Origin: Thermofilum uzonense
GTDB lineage: Archaea > Thermoproteota > Thermoprotei > Thermofilales > Thermofilaceae
Length of the DNA: 64,000 nucleotides
NCBI RefSeq assembly: GCF_000993805.1
Contig: NZ_CP009961.1
Coordinates: 552,714-616,713 of the forward strand
Reading direction: 5' to 3'
Shown: positions 46,293 to 55,434 of the stretch, in pieces
Layout of the letters: every line of letters starts with the position of its first letter
Position numbering within the stretch: the stretch's first letter is position 1
Program-made: the position numbers and the translations under genes
The notes under the pieces: generated by a model
The model's input: the letters and a program-made list of their open reading frames with translations, nothing else
Databases searched by the model: none
Told to the model about the DNA's origin: nothing

Positions 46293-47017
46293 GGAGTGTC
46301 TGGAGGATACTAGGCGTTAGCTATAGTGAGGCACTTTTCTGGATAAGAGAGTGGACATGGATTGCACAATCCATATCCTATATTGCAGGTTTCTTCCTGC
46401 TCTTCTACATCTGGGGTGGCCTGGAAGCATTAAAGGGTGTCATGGTGGCGTCCATAATAGTTGGAGGCTGGAGTATAGGCGCCAATGCGGTTGCACAGGT
46501 TGTCGGCTGGCATAAGATGTCGAAGAGGATTAACGTATACGTTGCCTCACCACTCACCCTTGCAGAGTACTACGCAGGGATGGTGCTCGCACAGCTGCCT
46601 ATTCTCGTTATAGAACTCTCGATGCCCCTTATCGTGGCTAGCCTTATGAGGCTCGACCCTGTATCCCTACTACTCCTGTTTGTGCTTTCTATAATTGCCC
46701 TCCTTCTAGGGAGCTTCCTCGTACTATCAGTAGTGCTCAGAATTAAGAACCCTGCCAACATCTCAGCTATCACGAACCCAATAGTTACCCTGACTGTTAT
46801 GCTTCCACCCGTTTACTACCCGGCTAAAGCTCTACCTGAGCCTTACAGGTATTTCATGCTTATAGTTCCAACTACGCCCTTGGCGGAGGCTGCGAGGCTT
46901 ATTGCAGGAATGGGTACACCAGTGGTTGATGCTTGGGTGTTGATTCTCATGATCGCCGCCTGGCTGACTGCATCTATCGTGCTCCTGCTTAGGACTTTCA
47001 GGTGGGGGCTAGGCTAG
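46289..47017 (+). CDS. ABC-2 type permease
   Basis: A 242-residue membrane protein with six predicted hydrophobic segments, matching ABC-2 export permeases (including the central MVLAQLPILVIELSMPL segment and the late LPPVYYPAKALPEPYR loop). GTG start overlapping the ATPase stop by 4 nt. It should form the channel of the transporter powered by the upstream ATPase; nothing shows what is exported. Confidence 0.82.
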   Translation: MRSVWRILGVSYSEALFWIREWTWIAQSISYIAGFFLLFYIWGGLEALKGVMVASIIVGGWSIGANAVAQVVGWHKMSKRINVYVASPLTLAEYYAGMVLAQLPILVIELSMPLIVASLMRLDPVSLLLLFVLSIIALLLGSFLVLSVVLRIKNPANISAITNPIVTLTVMLPPVYYPAKALPEPYRYFMLIVPTTPLAEAARLIAGMGTPVVDAWVLILMIAAWLTASIVLLLRTFRWGLG

Positions 47018-47062
47018 ACAGAACGGCATAGACTTATATCTCTGCGGGTACTCGGATAGCTG

Positions 47063-47890
47063 ATGACTAAGCAGAAGATACTAGTTGTGGGCTTGGGCGA
47101 GGTGGGGGGAGCCGTGTATAGCGTAGCGCGCGACTCGGGTGCTTTCGAGGTTTACGGGTACGACATAAACCCCTCTCTGACCGTGAATAAGCTCGAGGAG
47201 GTCCCCGAGAATCTTGACTACCTGCACGTCGCCATACCCTTCAACGAGAAATTCCTCCAAAATGTGAAGAGTTACGTTGAAGCCCTTAAACCAAAAGCTC
47301 TCATAGTGCACTCCACCGTGGCTCCCGGAACCACTAGGAGGCTGCACGGCGAGACAGGGCTACCAGTAGCGTTCTCGCCTGTGAGGGGGAAGCACCCCAA
47401 GATAAAGGAGCACCTCTACTTCTGGCCGAAGTGGGTTTCAGCCCTCCCGAAGGGGTTCGCGGACGTGGCTCGCTCCCACCTCGAGGCGATGGGGCTCAAG
47501 GTCAGAGTCTCCGAGGAGGAGCCTGAGGCACTGGAGCTGGCCAAGATATGGGAGACCGTGTACAGGGCTGTGATGATAGCCGCTTGGCAGGAGATAGACC
47601 GTATCGCTAGAAGGTATGGGGTTGGTCTAAAGACGATAGCGGAGTTTACCGCTGAGGTCCACAGTGTCCTCCACGATAGGCCTGTGTACTACCCCGACTT
47701 TATAGGGGGGCACTGCCTAATACCTAACACCAAGATAATATACAAGGAGGTCCCCTCGAAGCTTTTCGAATTCGTCCTGGAGTCCAACGAGAAGAGGAGG
47801 ATAGAGCTACAGGATCCCCGCGTGAAGAAGGAGGTCGAGCAGCTCCGCGAGCTCTTCCTACAGCTCACGAAGAGAGACTACTACGCGTAG
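47063..47890 (+). CDS. Nucleotide-sugar dehydrogenase-like NAD-binding protein
   Basis: The 275-residue protein begins with a Rossmann motif ILVVGLGEVGGAVY and contains STVAPGTTRRL and PDFIGGHCLIPNTKII, matching UDP-glucose/UDP-mannosamine dehydrogenases, where the Cys (C218 here) is the catalytic thiol. It is shorter than the usual 400-odd residues and ends soon after this motif, so the C-terminal substrate-binding domain is missing. It may be a minimal dehydrogenase or may act on a different substrate. ATG start, 45 nt after the ABC permease. Confidence 0.7.
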   Translation: MTKQKILVVGLGEVGGAVYSVARDSGAFEVYGYDINPSLTVNKLEEVPENLDYLHVAIPFNEKFLQNVKSYVEALKPKALIVHSTVAPGTTRRLHGETGLPVAFSPVRGKHPKIKEHLYFWPKWVSALPKGFADVARSHLEAMGLKVRVSEEEPEALELAKIWETVYRAVMIAAWQEIDRIARRYGVGLKTIAEFTAEVHSVLHDRPVYYPDFIGGHCLIPNTKIIYKEVPSKLFEFVLESNEKRRIELQDPRVKKEVEQLRELFLQLTKRDYYA

Positions 47891-47935
47891 ACAACCCCAG
47901 ATATCTTTAAATTTCTTTCACGGTTTTCTTCTCAC

Positions 47936-48247
47936 ATGAATCTCCTGGAGGCGGTAACGGCGGCTATTGAAGAGTTTAACAAGCTTCACGGCTCTGAGGC
48001 GACGGCAAGACTAGTTAGAATAGAGGGCGAGAGGTTCACGGTGGAGTTCAGGGGGAGCTTCTGCGTCACTTGCGGCTTCTACGACTATTTCGAGGACCTG
48101 GTATATATCTTGGCGGAGAAGGGGTTCAGGGCAGGCATTGTGAGCGTCGAGGAGGTCGAGGACGGAGGCATAGTAGAGTATAGGCTATTGAAGCCAGGCG
48201 AGTCGTGGAGATTCGTGCCCGAGAAGCAGATTCTAATCCTCGAGTAA
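47936..48247 (+). CDS. Small archaeal protein with a CxxC motif
   Basis: A 103-residue acidic protein that I do not recognise. It has an alpha-beta pattern and a CVTCGF motif near residues 42-47 that could bind metal or be redox-active. ATG start after a short AT-rich TTTAAATTTC box, so it probably has its own promoter. Its neighbours do not suggest a specific role. Confidence 0.6.
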   Translation: MNLLEAVTAAIEEFNKLHGSEATARLVRIEGERFTVEFRGSFCVTCGFYDYFEDLVYILAEKGFRAGIVSVEEVEDGGIVEYRLLKPGESWRFVPEKQILILE

Positions 48248-48297
48248 TGCATAAGCGGATAACCAAGTTTTTATTTATCCTCCATTAACACTGTAGC

Positions 48298-48960
48298 GTG
48301 AGCTGCGATGAGCTCCTAGAATCTTTGAAGGGGGCTCTTGCAGAGCTAGACGAGTCGAGAGTGGACTCCCTCACCACAAAAGCTCTCGAGCAAGGCTGCA
48401 GTCCACACGAGGTCGTAGAGAGGGGGTTGAGGCCGGGGATGCAGGAGGTAGGGTTCAGGTTCGAGAGGGGCGAGTACTTCTTGCCCGAGCTGATGATATC
48501 AGCCGAGATATTCAACGCCGTCATGCAGCGGTATATTCTCCCTGTTCTAACGAAGGAGCAGAGTGGCGAGTACAAGGGGCGGGTCGTGATTGGGACGGTG
48601 AGGGGCGATATACATGACATCGGAAAGAACCTTGTAGCCGTGATGCTCCGTATAGACGGCTTCGAGGTTATAGACCTTGGAGTGGACGTGTCTCCGGAGC
48701 GTTTCGTCGAGGCTGTGAGAGAGTACAGGCCGGATATAGTCGGCATGAGCGCTCTCCTGACCACAACCATGCTTGAGATGAGGAACGTGATTGAGGCCCT
48801 GCGCGCGGCCGGGCTTCGGGACTCAGTGAAGGTTATCGTTGGGGGAGCACCTGTAACCCTAGAGTTCGCACGTGAGATCGGGGCGGACGCTTACGCTAGG
48901 GATGCCGTGGAAGCCGTCACCGTGTGTAGGGAGCTCGTGAAGGGTAAAAGGAAAGTGTAG
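48298..48960 (+). CDS. Corrinoid protein (MtbC/MttC/MtaC family)
   Basis: Methyl-carrying cobalamin protein of a methyltransferase system. The N-terminal helical cap domain (1-88) is followed by the B12-binding Rossmann domain with GDIHDIGKN (D104-x-H106-x-x-G109, the lower-ligand His motif), GMSALLTTTM and VIVGGAPV. The GTG at 48298 lies about 28 nt after a TATA-like TTTTTATTTATCC, so it is leaderless. The MtmB-like gene follows after 21 nt, making a matched pair. The methyl acceptor and reactivase are not in the window. Confidence 0.9.
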   Translation: MSCDELLESLKGALAELDESRVDSLTTKALEQGCSPHEVVERGLRPGMQEVGFRFERGEYFLPELMISAEIFNAVMQRYILPVLTKEQSGEYKGRVVIGTVRGDIHDIGKNLVAVMLRIDGFEVIDLGVDVSPERFVEAVREYRPDIVGMSALLTTTMLEMRNVIEALRAAGLRDSVKVIVGGAPVTLEFAREIGADAYARDAVEAVTVCRELVKGKRKV

Positions 48961-48981
48961 ATCAAATATATTTTACCACGC

Positions 48982-50373
48982 ATGGTAATCTTGGATTCTA
49001 TGTTGACGCCCCTTGAGGTGGAGGCTAGAGCCAAGCAGGGCGAGTATGTTGAGCAGAAGAAGTTCGACCTGGAACGCGTGTCTCGAAGAGTGGCCGAGCT
49101 CGAGAAAGAGTACAGCATAACCTATGACCCTGCCTGCCCTGTGGCTACGGATCCAGGTTTAGGCAAGGCGGTATTCGAGGCAGGCTTCACGCTTGCCGCG
49201 GACACAGGCCTCTACATCGTTGAGGAGAGCAGGGTTGCCAAGTTCACTGTCGAGGAGCTTCGAGAGGCGTTGACGAGCGCGCCGTGCGAACTCTTGTTGG
49301 GGAGGGGCTTGGACACTAGGGTTTTAAAGTCTAGGCTGCCGGGCGACACTCTTAGGCCATTCGTCTTCGGGGGACTTGCCGGCACACCGGTGCCAGAGGA
49401 GTACTTTTATCCCTCGGCACTCTCGTATGCTGTCGAGCCCCTCGTCGACGCTTTAGATCATGGGAGCATACAGGAGGTCTCAGGGGTACGTGTGAGGGCG
49501 GGTGCGCCTAGCGAGGCTGTCGCGGGTGTTAGGGAGCTTTTGTCTCTCAGGAGGGCTTTAAGGGATGCGGGAAGACCTGGGATGCATCTCCTGGCGGCTG
49601 AGAGCAGTGTTTCAAGCACTGCGAGCCTCGCCGCGATAGCATCGGGTCTACTAGTTACGGGTGATGCTCACCTGTTGCCCGTGCTCAACGAGCTGAAGGC
49701 CGATTACGCCCAGCTCACTAAGGCCGAGGTTGGACTGGAGAACGGGATCATAGGAGCCGCGCTAGTGGATCCTATAGTCGGTGGATTCGCGAGGGGGCCT
49801 GCTGGCTCAGCTATTGTAGCCGTGGCGGAGACCCTTCTCGCCCTGGCCGCTTACAGGGCTGGGTATGTTCTGATACACCCTACGCATATAGTTAAGAAGG
49901 CGACGTCTGCCCCTGAGTGTATGTGGGTTCAAAGCGCCGTAGGGCTGGCTAACGAGCACCTCAGGCTGCCCCTGGTAGGCGACATATGGCCTGCCTTCGG
50001 CCTGGGAACACATGAATACTTATACGAGATAGCCGCTAACACAATAGTCGCCTCTGCGTATGGGCTTCACCTGCTAGGCCCAGTACCCGCTAACGGCACG
50101 GCTCCTAACGGCGGCGGACTTGAGGCAAGGTTTATGGCTGAGGTTGGCCATGCTATTGCTGAGCAGGGGGTTAAGCCCGCGTCCGTGTGCGATCTTGTAA
50201 AGGAACTCCTTAAGAGGTACGAGGAGAGGCTTAAAAGCCCCGATCCAGGAAAACCGTTCTGGGAAGCCTATAACGTGAAAACTGGTAGGCCTGGACGAGA
50301 ATGGCTTGAGATGGTCTACTCGGTCTCGCGTGAGCTCCGCGAGTACGGGGTCTCGCTACCAAGCCTGGGTTGA
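48982..50373 (+). CDS. MtmB-like methyltransferase without pyrrolysine
   Basis: The 463-residue protein is the size of monomethylamine methyltransferase MtmB and resembles it through its length: FEAGFTLAADTGLYI, FGGLAGTPVPEEYF, SYAVEPLVDALDHGS, GRPGMHLLAAESSVSS and LNELKADYAQLTKAE. True MtmB has an in-frame amber codon read as pyrrolysine; here the frame is open throughout with no TAG. The protein would then be the non-Pyl branch, substrate unknown (a methylated amine is only one possibility). It is paired with the corrinoid protein just upstream, to which it should pass the methyl group. Confidence 0.85.
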   Translation: MVILDSMLTPLEVEARAKQGEYVEQKKFDLERVSRRVAELEKEYSITYDPACPVATDPGLGKAVFEAGFTLAADTGLYIVEESRVAKFTVEELREALTSAPCELLLGRGLDTRVLKSRLPGDTLRPFVFGGLAGTPVPEEYFYPSALSYAVEPLVDALDHGSIQEVSGVRVRAGAPSEAVAGVRELLSLRRALRDAGRPGMHLLAAESSVSSTASLAAIASGLLVTGDAHLLPVLNELKADYAQLTKAEVGLENGIIGAALVDPIVGGFARGPAGSAIVAVAETLLALAAYRAGYVLIHPTHIVKKATSAPECMWVQSAVGLANEHLRLPLVGDIWPAFGLGTHEYLYEIAANTIVASAYGLHLLGPVPANGTAPNGGGLEARFMAEVGHAIAEQGVKPASVCDLVKELLKRYEERLKSPDPGKPFWEAYNVKTGRPGREWLEMVYSVSRELREYGVSLPSLG

Positions 50374-50537
50374 TCGTAGGGCATCCTCGACGTTATAACT
50401 CAAAGACATAGACTAGACTTCTTTCCCTGTCCTAGGCCCAATGATGATTATGGAGGTTGGATTAGCATAAATCCCCCTAGGATTATATAGATATGCATTA
50501 TTACCAGAATGTCTAATTATTTTTTAGATGAGTTGAA

Positions 50538-51050
50538 TTGACTCCCCCTACGCTGACCAAGCCCGCGCTTATAAACCACCTCGCTATGTGTGGTTTCAAA
50601 GCATTCGGGAATAGGTACCTCACTGTTCAGGGGGCCACGACGCCAGGCGGAGTCACTGTAGACCTTGTAGCAATATCCGTAACCCAGCCTCCAGCCGTAC
50701 ACGCCACTATCGCGGCTACGACTTACAGCGAGGCCTTGGCCTCCATGGACAAGCTTGTAAAGATAATAAATGAGAAGGTAGCCAACGCTGTTTGGCTGGC
50801 GATCCCCTTCGAAGTCTCAGAGGCTCTGGGAGGGTTCAAGAGGATCGAGAAGGCCGGGATAGGCTTGATTGTTGTCAAGGCTCAGTCATCATTTGGGCTT
50901 GGAAGCGCTGAGGTACTGGTCGAGGTACTCCCCAAGGTCGAGGCCAGGAAGCAGCCCTGGCCGGATCTCCAGTCTAAGCTTAAAGAGAAGGGCAAGCCCG
51001 AGCTAGCCCTCGAGCTCGAGAAGACTCTCGGCAAAAAGCCCAGTTTTTAA
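50538..51050 (+). CDS. Conserved archaeal hypothetical protein
   Basis: A 170-residue alpha-beta protein that I do not recognise. It contains a central VTVDLVAISVTQPP strand and an ALGGFKRIEKAGIGLIVV segment, the general look of a restriction-endonuclease-like or nucleotide-binding core, but without clear catalytic residues. The TTG start is the only one that covers the whole conserved-looking frame. It ends 4 nt inside the convergent CPBP protease gene. Confidence 0.55.
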   Translation: MTPPTLTKPALINHLAMCGFKAFGNRYLTVQGATTPGGVTVDLVAISVTQPPAVHATIAATTYSEALASMDKLVKIINEKVANAVWLAIPFEVSEALGGFKRIEKAGIGLIVVKAQSSFGLGSAEVLVEVLPKVEARKQPWPDLQSKLKEKGKPELALELEKTLGKKPSF

Positions 51051-51658
51051 GGACTTAGGATAGAGCTGACGGGGAAGACGTACAGGACGAGATAGAGCCA
51101 GACCGCGTGGCTTATTCCTGAGGCTAGGACCCCGTTCCTCTCACAGATAAGACCCATTACGAGTCCCACTGGAATCGCTGCTAGAACGAGTAAGGGCATT
51201 CCCGAGACTACATGGACTAGAGAATACGGGGCAACGGAAACCCACCATGGAAGACCTAGGAGCCCCTCCGTAAAGTAGCGTTGAACGAAGCCCCTCCAGT
51301 ACGCCTCCTCCGCTAAGCCTATGACGGGGACGCCTATCAGCTGGACCACGCTGGGACCAGCTACGGAGTACACCGCCATAACCTGATCCCACATACCCGT
51401 AGCCTTGGCGAAGACTCCCCCCGCAAGGAATATAGCATAGAGTACCAGGGCTCCGAGAGCCGAGCTTAAAGGCCAAAGCTTACCCTTCAAGTGCAGGCTA
51501 GCCCTCCCGGTCAGGGTTACCAGGACTGCTAGAGATAGTGATACAAAGACCATCGCCTCGATGAGGCGTGCTCGTAGAAGTTGGAAGGGTAGGAGAAAGA
51601 GTAGCCAGGGGGGCACAAGCAGCACAAAGTCTATGAGTTTTTCTCTTCTAGCGTCCAT
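51047..51658 (-). CDS. CPBP/CAAX-type intramembrane protease
   Basis: A 203-residue membrane protein with about six hydrophobic segments and the CPBP (Abi) motifs: EEAYWRGFVQRYF (glutamates plus Arg), SLVHVVSGMP (His) and GISHAVWLY (His). Such proteases process prenylated or membrane proteins and in bacteria protect from bacteriocins; the archaeal role is unknown. It starts with ATG and is the promoter-distal partner of nothing obvious, since the next minus-strand gene lies 26 nt upstream. Confidence 0.83.
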   Translation of the reverse strand: MDARREKLIDFVLLVPPWLLFLLPFQLLRARLIEAMVFVSLSLAVLVTLTGRASLHLKGKLWPLSSALGALVLYAIFLAGGVFAKATGMWDQVMAVYSVAGPSVVQLIGVPVIGLAEEAYWRGFVQRYFTEGLLGLPWWVSVAPYSLVHVVSGMPLLVLAAIPVGLVMGLICERNGVLASGISHAVWLYLVLYVFPVSSILSP

Positions 51659-51684
51659 ACACGATGAATAGTTGAAGGGGTGAA

Positions 51685-51960
51685 TTATTCTTTGCCATGC
51701 GTGCCGGACTCGAGGCGTGCAAGCTCGGCCTCAACTCTCTCTAGCCTAGCCTCTATGTCGAGCAACGCTACGAGAAGCATGGCGCCGAGAAGGTATGGCG
51801 TGGAGAGAGACTCTATCAGGTGGGATCTACCTATCCACCTGGATTCAAGCCTCTCGAGGGCCAGCCTCTCCTCCGCGCTCAGCAGCTGCCACAGGTCGCG
51901 TCTTATCCTGTGAACCTCCTCCCTGAGCCTAGGAGTAAAGCTGTAGTTTACACGACCCAT
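51685..51960 (-). CDS. Small coiled-coil protein
   Basis: A 91-residue protein with a hydrophobic central segment (STPYLLGAMLLVALLDIE) flanked by charged helices, including RLERVEAELARLESG, which would form a coiled coil. I do not recognise the family. The ATG at 51960 overlaps the stop of the RecA-like gene as TAATG, so the two are translationally linked and probably act together. Confidence 0.6.
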   Translation of the reverse strand: MGRVNYSFTPRLREEVHRIRRDLWQLLSAEERLALERLESRWIGRSHLIESLSTPYLLGAMLLVALLDIEARLERVEAELARLESGTHGKE

Positions 51961-52622
51961 TAGAACCACCCCTCCACCGCGCGGATATTGCTTTCGAAGA
52001 ACTCCGAGCGCTCCCGCCTCCAGGGGCTCTTTACCAGGCTTGCCTCGATATAGCCTCCCCTAAGCCCCTTAAGCCTGATCACAGTAGAAGAGAAGTGGAG
52101 AAGGTAAGCGGGCCCTTCCGGCAAGCCTCTCCTCGACTGTGACTCGTCAACAAAGACCACGAGTGGTAGACCCCTCATCATGACCTCCCGGGCCCTCGAG
52201 AGGGCGGATAGAAGCAGGGGGTACTCGGCATGCTTGAAGAGACGGGACACCCTGTAGAGGGCTACGACGCCGGGCCTCACGTGGTCCAGTACCCTCTTAT
52301 AGTCTAGGCTGACAGCCTGCCTCTTATTGTAGAGTGTCGCCAGGTAGACGAGCTTGAGCCCCGCCTCGGGATCCATATTCTCGGAGAGCATATACTCGGC
52401 GAGCGTATACGTGTCTATTACCTGTGACTCATGGTAGTCTACAAAGGAGACTATCAGCGAGCGCTCCCCGCTAGAGGCCCATGCAGACACGAGCCTGTAG
52501 AGGGCCTTCTCGAGAAGCTCTACTTGCCCGTAGACTAGGGTGGCTGTCCCGGGCCTGATCTCCTCTATGAGGTACTCTCTGCCCTTTCGCGGGAGCTCGG
52601 ATGCCCTGATGAATGTGTCCAC
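51960..52622 (-). CDS. Degenerate RecA/KaiC-fold protein
   Basis: A 220-residue protein whose pattern follows archaeal RadA/KaiC paralogues: EEIRPGTATLVYGQVELLEK in place of a Walker A, SLIVSFVDYHES, and PLVVFVDESQSRR in place of Walker B. The P-loop GxxxxGK(T/S) is destroyed (VYGQVELLEKA), so ATP hydrolysis is unlikely. It may be a regulatory paralogue, or may bind DNA or a partner. It forms a two-gene unit with the small coiled-coil protein downstream. Confidence 0.6.
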   Translation of the reverse strand: MDTFIRASELPRKGREYLIEEIRPGTATLVYGQVELLEKALYRLVSAWASSGERSLIVSFVDYHESQVIDTYTLAEYMLSENMDPEAGLKLVYLATLYNKRQAVSLDYKRVLDHVRPGVVALYRVSRLFKHAEYPLLLSALSRAREVMMRGLPLVVFVDESQSRRGLPEGPAYLLHFSSTVIRLKGLRGGYIEASLVKSPWRRERSEFFESNIRAVEGWF

Positions 52623-52721
52623 ATAGGGGGAATTGTCAGGTGAGTTGATAAAGAGTAGTGTCTGTGTGTCGGAGGGGGTGTTTTAGAAAAATATATGTTT
52701 TTCGTACAGAGTATGGTTGCC

Positions 52722-52931
52722 TTATTCGCCGTAATCGGAGTAGGCGTATCCGGGGGGATGCGTGGGGGGTGTTCTCGTCTTTATATAATACCCGACTAGT
52801 TCTGTGACAATCTCTTCGGGGGTTTTTCCTAGGGATTTGGCAATGCTGGAAAGTTCCAAGTACTGTTCTTCCGGTATACTTACAATATATTGTCTTTTGC
52901 CCATCATTGACTTGACTTTGTATAAATGCAT
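52722..52931 (-). CDS. Small RHH-like DNA-binding protein
   Basis: About 69 residues from the ATG at 52931. KRQYIVSIPEEQYLELSSIA then KSLGKTPEEIVTELVGYYI is the strand-helix-helix pattern of ribbon-helix-helix regulators; a Pro-rich tail follows. The start choice follows a TATA-like AAATATTTATC about 26-37 nt upstream; ATGs at 52907 and 52904 are alternatives. It stands alone, upstream of the RecA-like gene, and might regulate it. Confidence 0.6.
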   Translation of the reverse strand: MHLYKVKSMMGKRQYIVSIPEEQYLELSSIAKSLGKTPEEIVTELVGYYIKTRTPPTHPPGYAYSDYGE

Positions 52932-53093
52932 TATTTGAATCTTTCTATTTCTGTGATAAATATTTTTCAAGTAAAGTAGGGTTCTAGCATTGAAATAGCG
53001 ACTCGCGGGGGGCTATCCATAAGTCATTGTTAGAGCAGTGGCGGCTTTGCAAAAAATATAACAAGTTTTCGTGTAATTTCAGAGAGACGTTTT

Positions 53094-53837
53094 ATGAGTA
53101 CCGCTATACTAGTCGAGGGGCTTGTCAAGAGCTACAACAGGGTACCTGTACTTAGGGGGGTGAGCTTCTCGGTTAGGCCCGGCGAGGTCTACGGTCTTCT
53201 AGGTCCAAACGGCGCTGGAAAGACTACAACCCTAAAGTCTCTAGTGGGGCTGGTTAGGCCTGATGATGGTAGGATAGAGCTATGCGGATATAACGTCGCT
53301 ACGCATAGGCTACAGGCGTTGTCTTGTACAGGCTATGTCCCAGAGCTAACCGTGGGGTTCGACTACCTCAGTGTGAGGGAGTTTTTGGAGTTCGTCTCCT
53401 CTCTCAGAGGGCTCAGGTGGGCTGAGATCGAGGACTATGTTGAGAGACTCGTAAACCTCTTCGAACTTGAGAGATACATGGACGAGTTTATGGGGAAGCT
53501 TTCCCGCGGGACGGTACAGAAGGCGTTAGTCATTAGCGCTTTGATGAGTAGGCCCAAAGTCCTCGTGATGGACGAGCCGACGTCAGGGATGGATCCCGAG
53601 AGTCAGAGGGTATTCCGAGAGGAGGTTTCCAGGCTTGCGCGTGAGGGTGCAGCGGTTGTACTTTCAAGCCACCTGCTCTACAACGTAGAGAGGCTATGTA
53701 CACGCGTGGGAATACTTCACAAGGGCGTTATAATAACAGAGGGGAGCATTGACGAGATACGAAGAAAAGCAGCCACGGGCGAGAACTCGACACTCGAGGA
53801 CGTCTTCCTCTTACTCACAAGGGGTGAGGGGTACTGA
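53094..53837 (+). CDS. ABC transporter ATP-binding protein
   Basis: A 247-residue ATPase of an ABC-2 type exporter: Walker A GPNGAGKTTT near residues 38-47, Walker B VLVMDEPTSGMDPES, switch His (LSSHLLYN). The signature motif is altered to KLSRGTVQKA, with Arg instead of the first Gly of LSGGQ, a variant found in some exporters of this group. It starts with ATG and is followed after 32 nt by a large membrane protein, its probable partner. Confidence 0.9.
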   Translation: MSTAILVEGLVKSYNRVPVLRGVSFSVRPGEVYGLLGPNGAGKTTTLKSLVGLVRPDDGRIELCGYNVATHRLQALSCTGYVPELTVGFDYLSVREFLEFVSSLRGLRWAEIEDYVERLVNLFELERYMDEFMGKLSRGTVQKALVISALMSRPKVLVMDEPTSGMDPESQRVFREEVSRLAREGAAVVLSSHLLYNVERLCTRVGILHKGVIITEGSIDEIRRKAATGENSTLEDVFLLLTRGEGY

Positions 53838-53869
53838 GGCTAGGAGTATCACTGCAAATAGCCTTTTAC

Positions 53870-55393
53870 ATGGCCAAGAACGGTTTGAACCCTCTCTTGA
53901 AGAGAAGCGCCGGGCGGGCTGTCCTGGCATTACTGTTCGCTCTCTTCGTCTTTCTCATAGCGGTTCCCCCATTCATTATTCGCGGAGTGGCACCCTACCC
54001 TAGCTTGTTAACAAACGCTGGGCTCACCCGTAACTCTATAAAGGACGCCACTGGTGCCACTTTGACAGTCACTATCATTCTGACACTTATACGGGGGAGG
54101 AGGGAAATAGCCGCCTCCGAGGAGGCTGAACACGAGCTGCTTCTGGCTTTACCGGTTACCATGGCTGAATATCTTGTAGGTAAGACTCTCTACTTCTCTT
54201 TTCAGACCCTCTTCTATACGATTCCACTGGTTTTCTTTGCCACCCCGCTGCTATACACTTACGTGGAGCCCAGCCCAACCCGTCCCCTTATTTTCATGCT
54301 CTCGCTTCCCTTGATAGCTCTTTACTCGGAGACGCTTGTAATGCTGGCTACGCTTGCCCGGATCGCCTTGTCGAGGACGAGGCTTCCCGAAGTTACGGGA
54401 TACGCGTATCTCGCCTTATCCGGGATACACTCTCTGATGCTGTCAAGGCTCTCTCCATTGCTAACATTGCCTGGGGCACCTATCGCGGGACCTATGATAG
54501 ACGTTTTCTCTAGGCGTGTGGACACGTATACTTTAGTGGTTGAGTTCCTCCTCCTTTTGGCGTCATCTATCGCTATGGTCGCTTTGCTCGCAGTGCTTTC
54601 GAGGGTGACGCACCCCGAGAACATCAGGCCTCTCTACGAGATGCTCAGAGAAATGGGTTTATGGAAGAGAAAAACAGTTAGGCTAAGCGATGCAAGTATT
54701 GATGGAGCTGTAAGGAAGGTTATCCTGGGTCTAAGCATTACAAGCAGCAGACATCTTTTCCTTGTGGGAACTGGACTCGCTTTTTCTTCTCTTCTAGCCG
54801 TAGTGCTCCGGGAGTTGAACATAAGTGTGGATGCGCTTACGTTGTCTTCGTTTGGTGCAGTGTTCCTGGCAAGCGAGGCGACAATTTCGACTGCTTTCAC
54901 CGTGCAACGGGACCTGTCGAACCTTTGGCTATACAGGCTCTATCCGGCTAGCCTAAAGCCTCTTACCCGCTCGCTCATGACGAAGACAGCGGTGTATTAT
55001 GTGGAGGGCCTTCTGTTCCTGGCGTTATTTCGAGCCGTTTATGACTCAAGGCCTGCCTGGCTACTCCTGCCAATCACAGCCTTGCCTCTTATGATTCTCG
55101 CAACACTTCTCATTCTCTCAACGCTGGTGAGAATAGCCTCTCGTAGAAGGCTTGTACGCTACTCTTCACGCGGCTTCTACATGGTTGAGGACCTCACGGC
55201 TACAGCTATAATGGGCCTCTCGGGCTTAACCGCTATTATCGTGCTCGCCCTGCACGAACTATTCGTCGAATACTCGACCGGTTTTCTCAACGCATTCATG
55301 CTAGCCACTGGGTCTGCCTTGATCTCTGTCTTACTATGGAAGATATCGGAGGACATTTTATATGAGCAGATATGGTATAGCGACGTCCAGTAG
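53870..55393 (+). CDS. Large ABC-transporter membrane protein
   Basis: A 507-residue protein with about twelve hydrophobic segments in two halves (roughly 10-260 and 290-500), which suggests a fused or tandem ABC-2 type permease. It has few conserved charged motifs, and the family cannot be named. It follows the ATPase gene on the same strand. The frame stays open for several codons upstream of the ATG (VSLQIAFY precedes it), so the true start could be slightly earlier at a non-standard codon. Confidence 0.75.
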   Translation: MAKNGLNPLLKRSAGRAVLALLFALFVFLIAVPPFIIRGVAPYPSLLTNAGLTRNSIKDATGATLTVTIILTLIRGRREIAASEEAEHELLLALPVTMAEYLVGKTLYFSFQTLFYTIPLVFFATPLLYTYVEPSPTRPLIFMLSLPLIALYSETLVMLATLARIALSRTRLPEVTGYAYLALSGIHSLMLSRLSPLLTLPGAPIAGPMIDVFSRRVDTYTLVVEFLLLLASSIAMVALLAVLSRVTHPENIRPLYEMLREMGLWKRKTVRLSDASIDGAVRKVILGLSITSSRHLFLVGTGLAFSSLLAVVLRELNISVDALTLSSFGAVFLASEATISTAFTVQRDLSNLWLYRLYPASLKPLTRSLMTKTAVYYVEGLLFLALFRAVYDSRPAWLLLPITALPLMILATLLILSTLVRIASRRRLVRYSSRGFYMVEDLTATAIMGLSGLTAIIVLALHELFVEYSTGFLNAFMLATGSALISVLLWKISEDILYEQIWYSDVQ

Positions 55394-55434
55394 ACAGAGC
55401 TAGATTTAAATTTCTAAACCATATAAAGATGTAG

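Noticed and set aside
51047-51658. CPBP protease as an abortive-infection (Abi) gene
   Set aside because: The fold is widespread and the neighbours are housekeeping-like; no defence context supports it.
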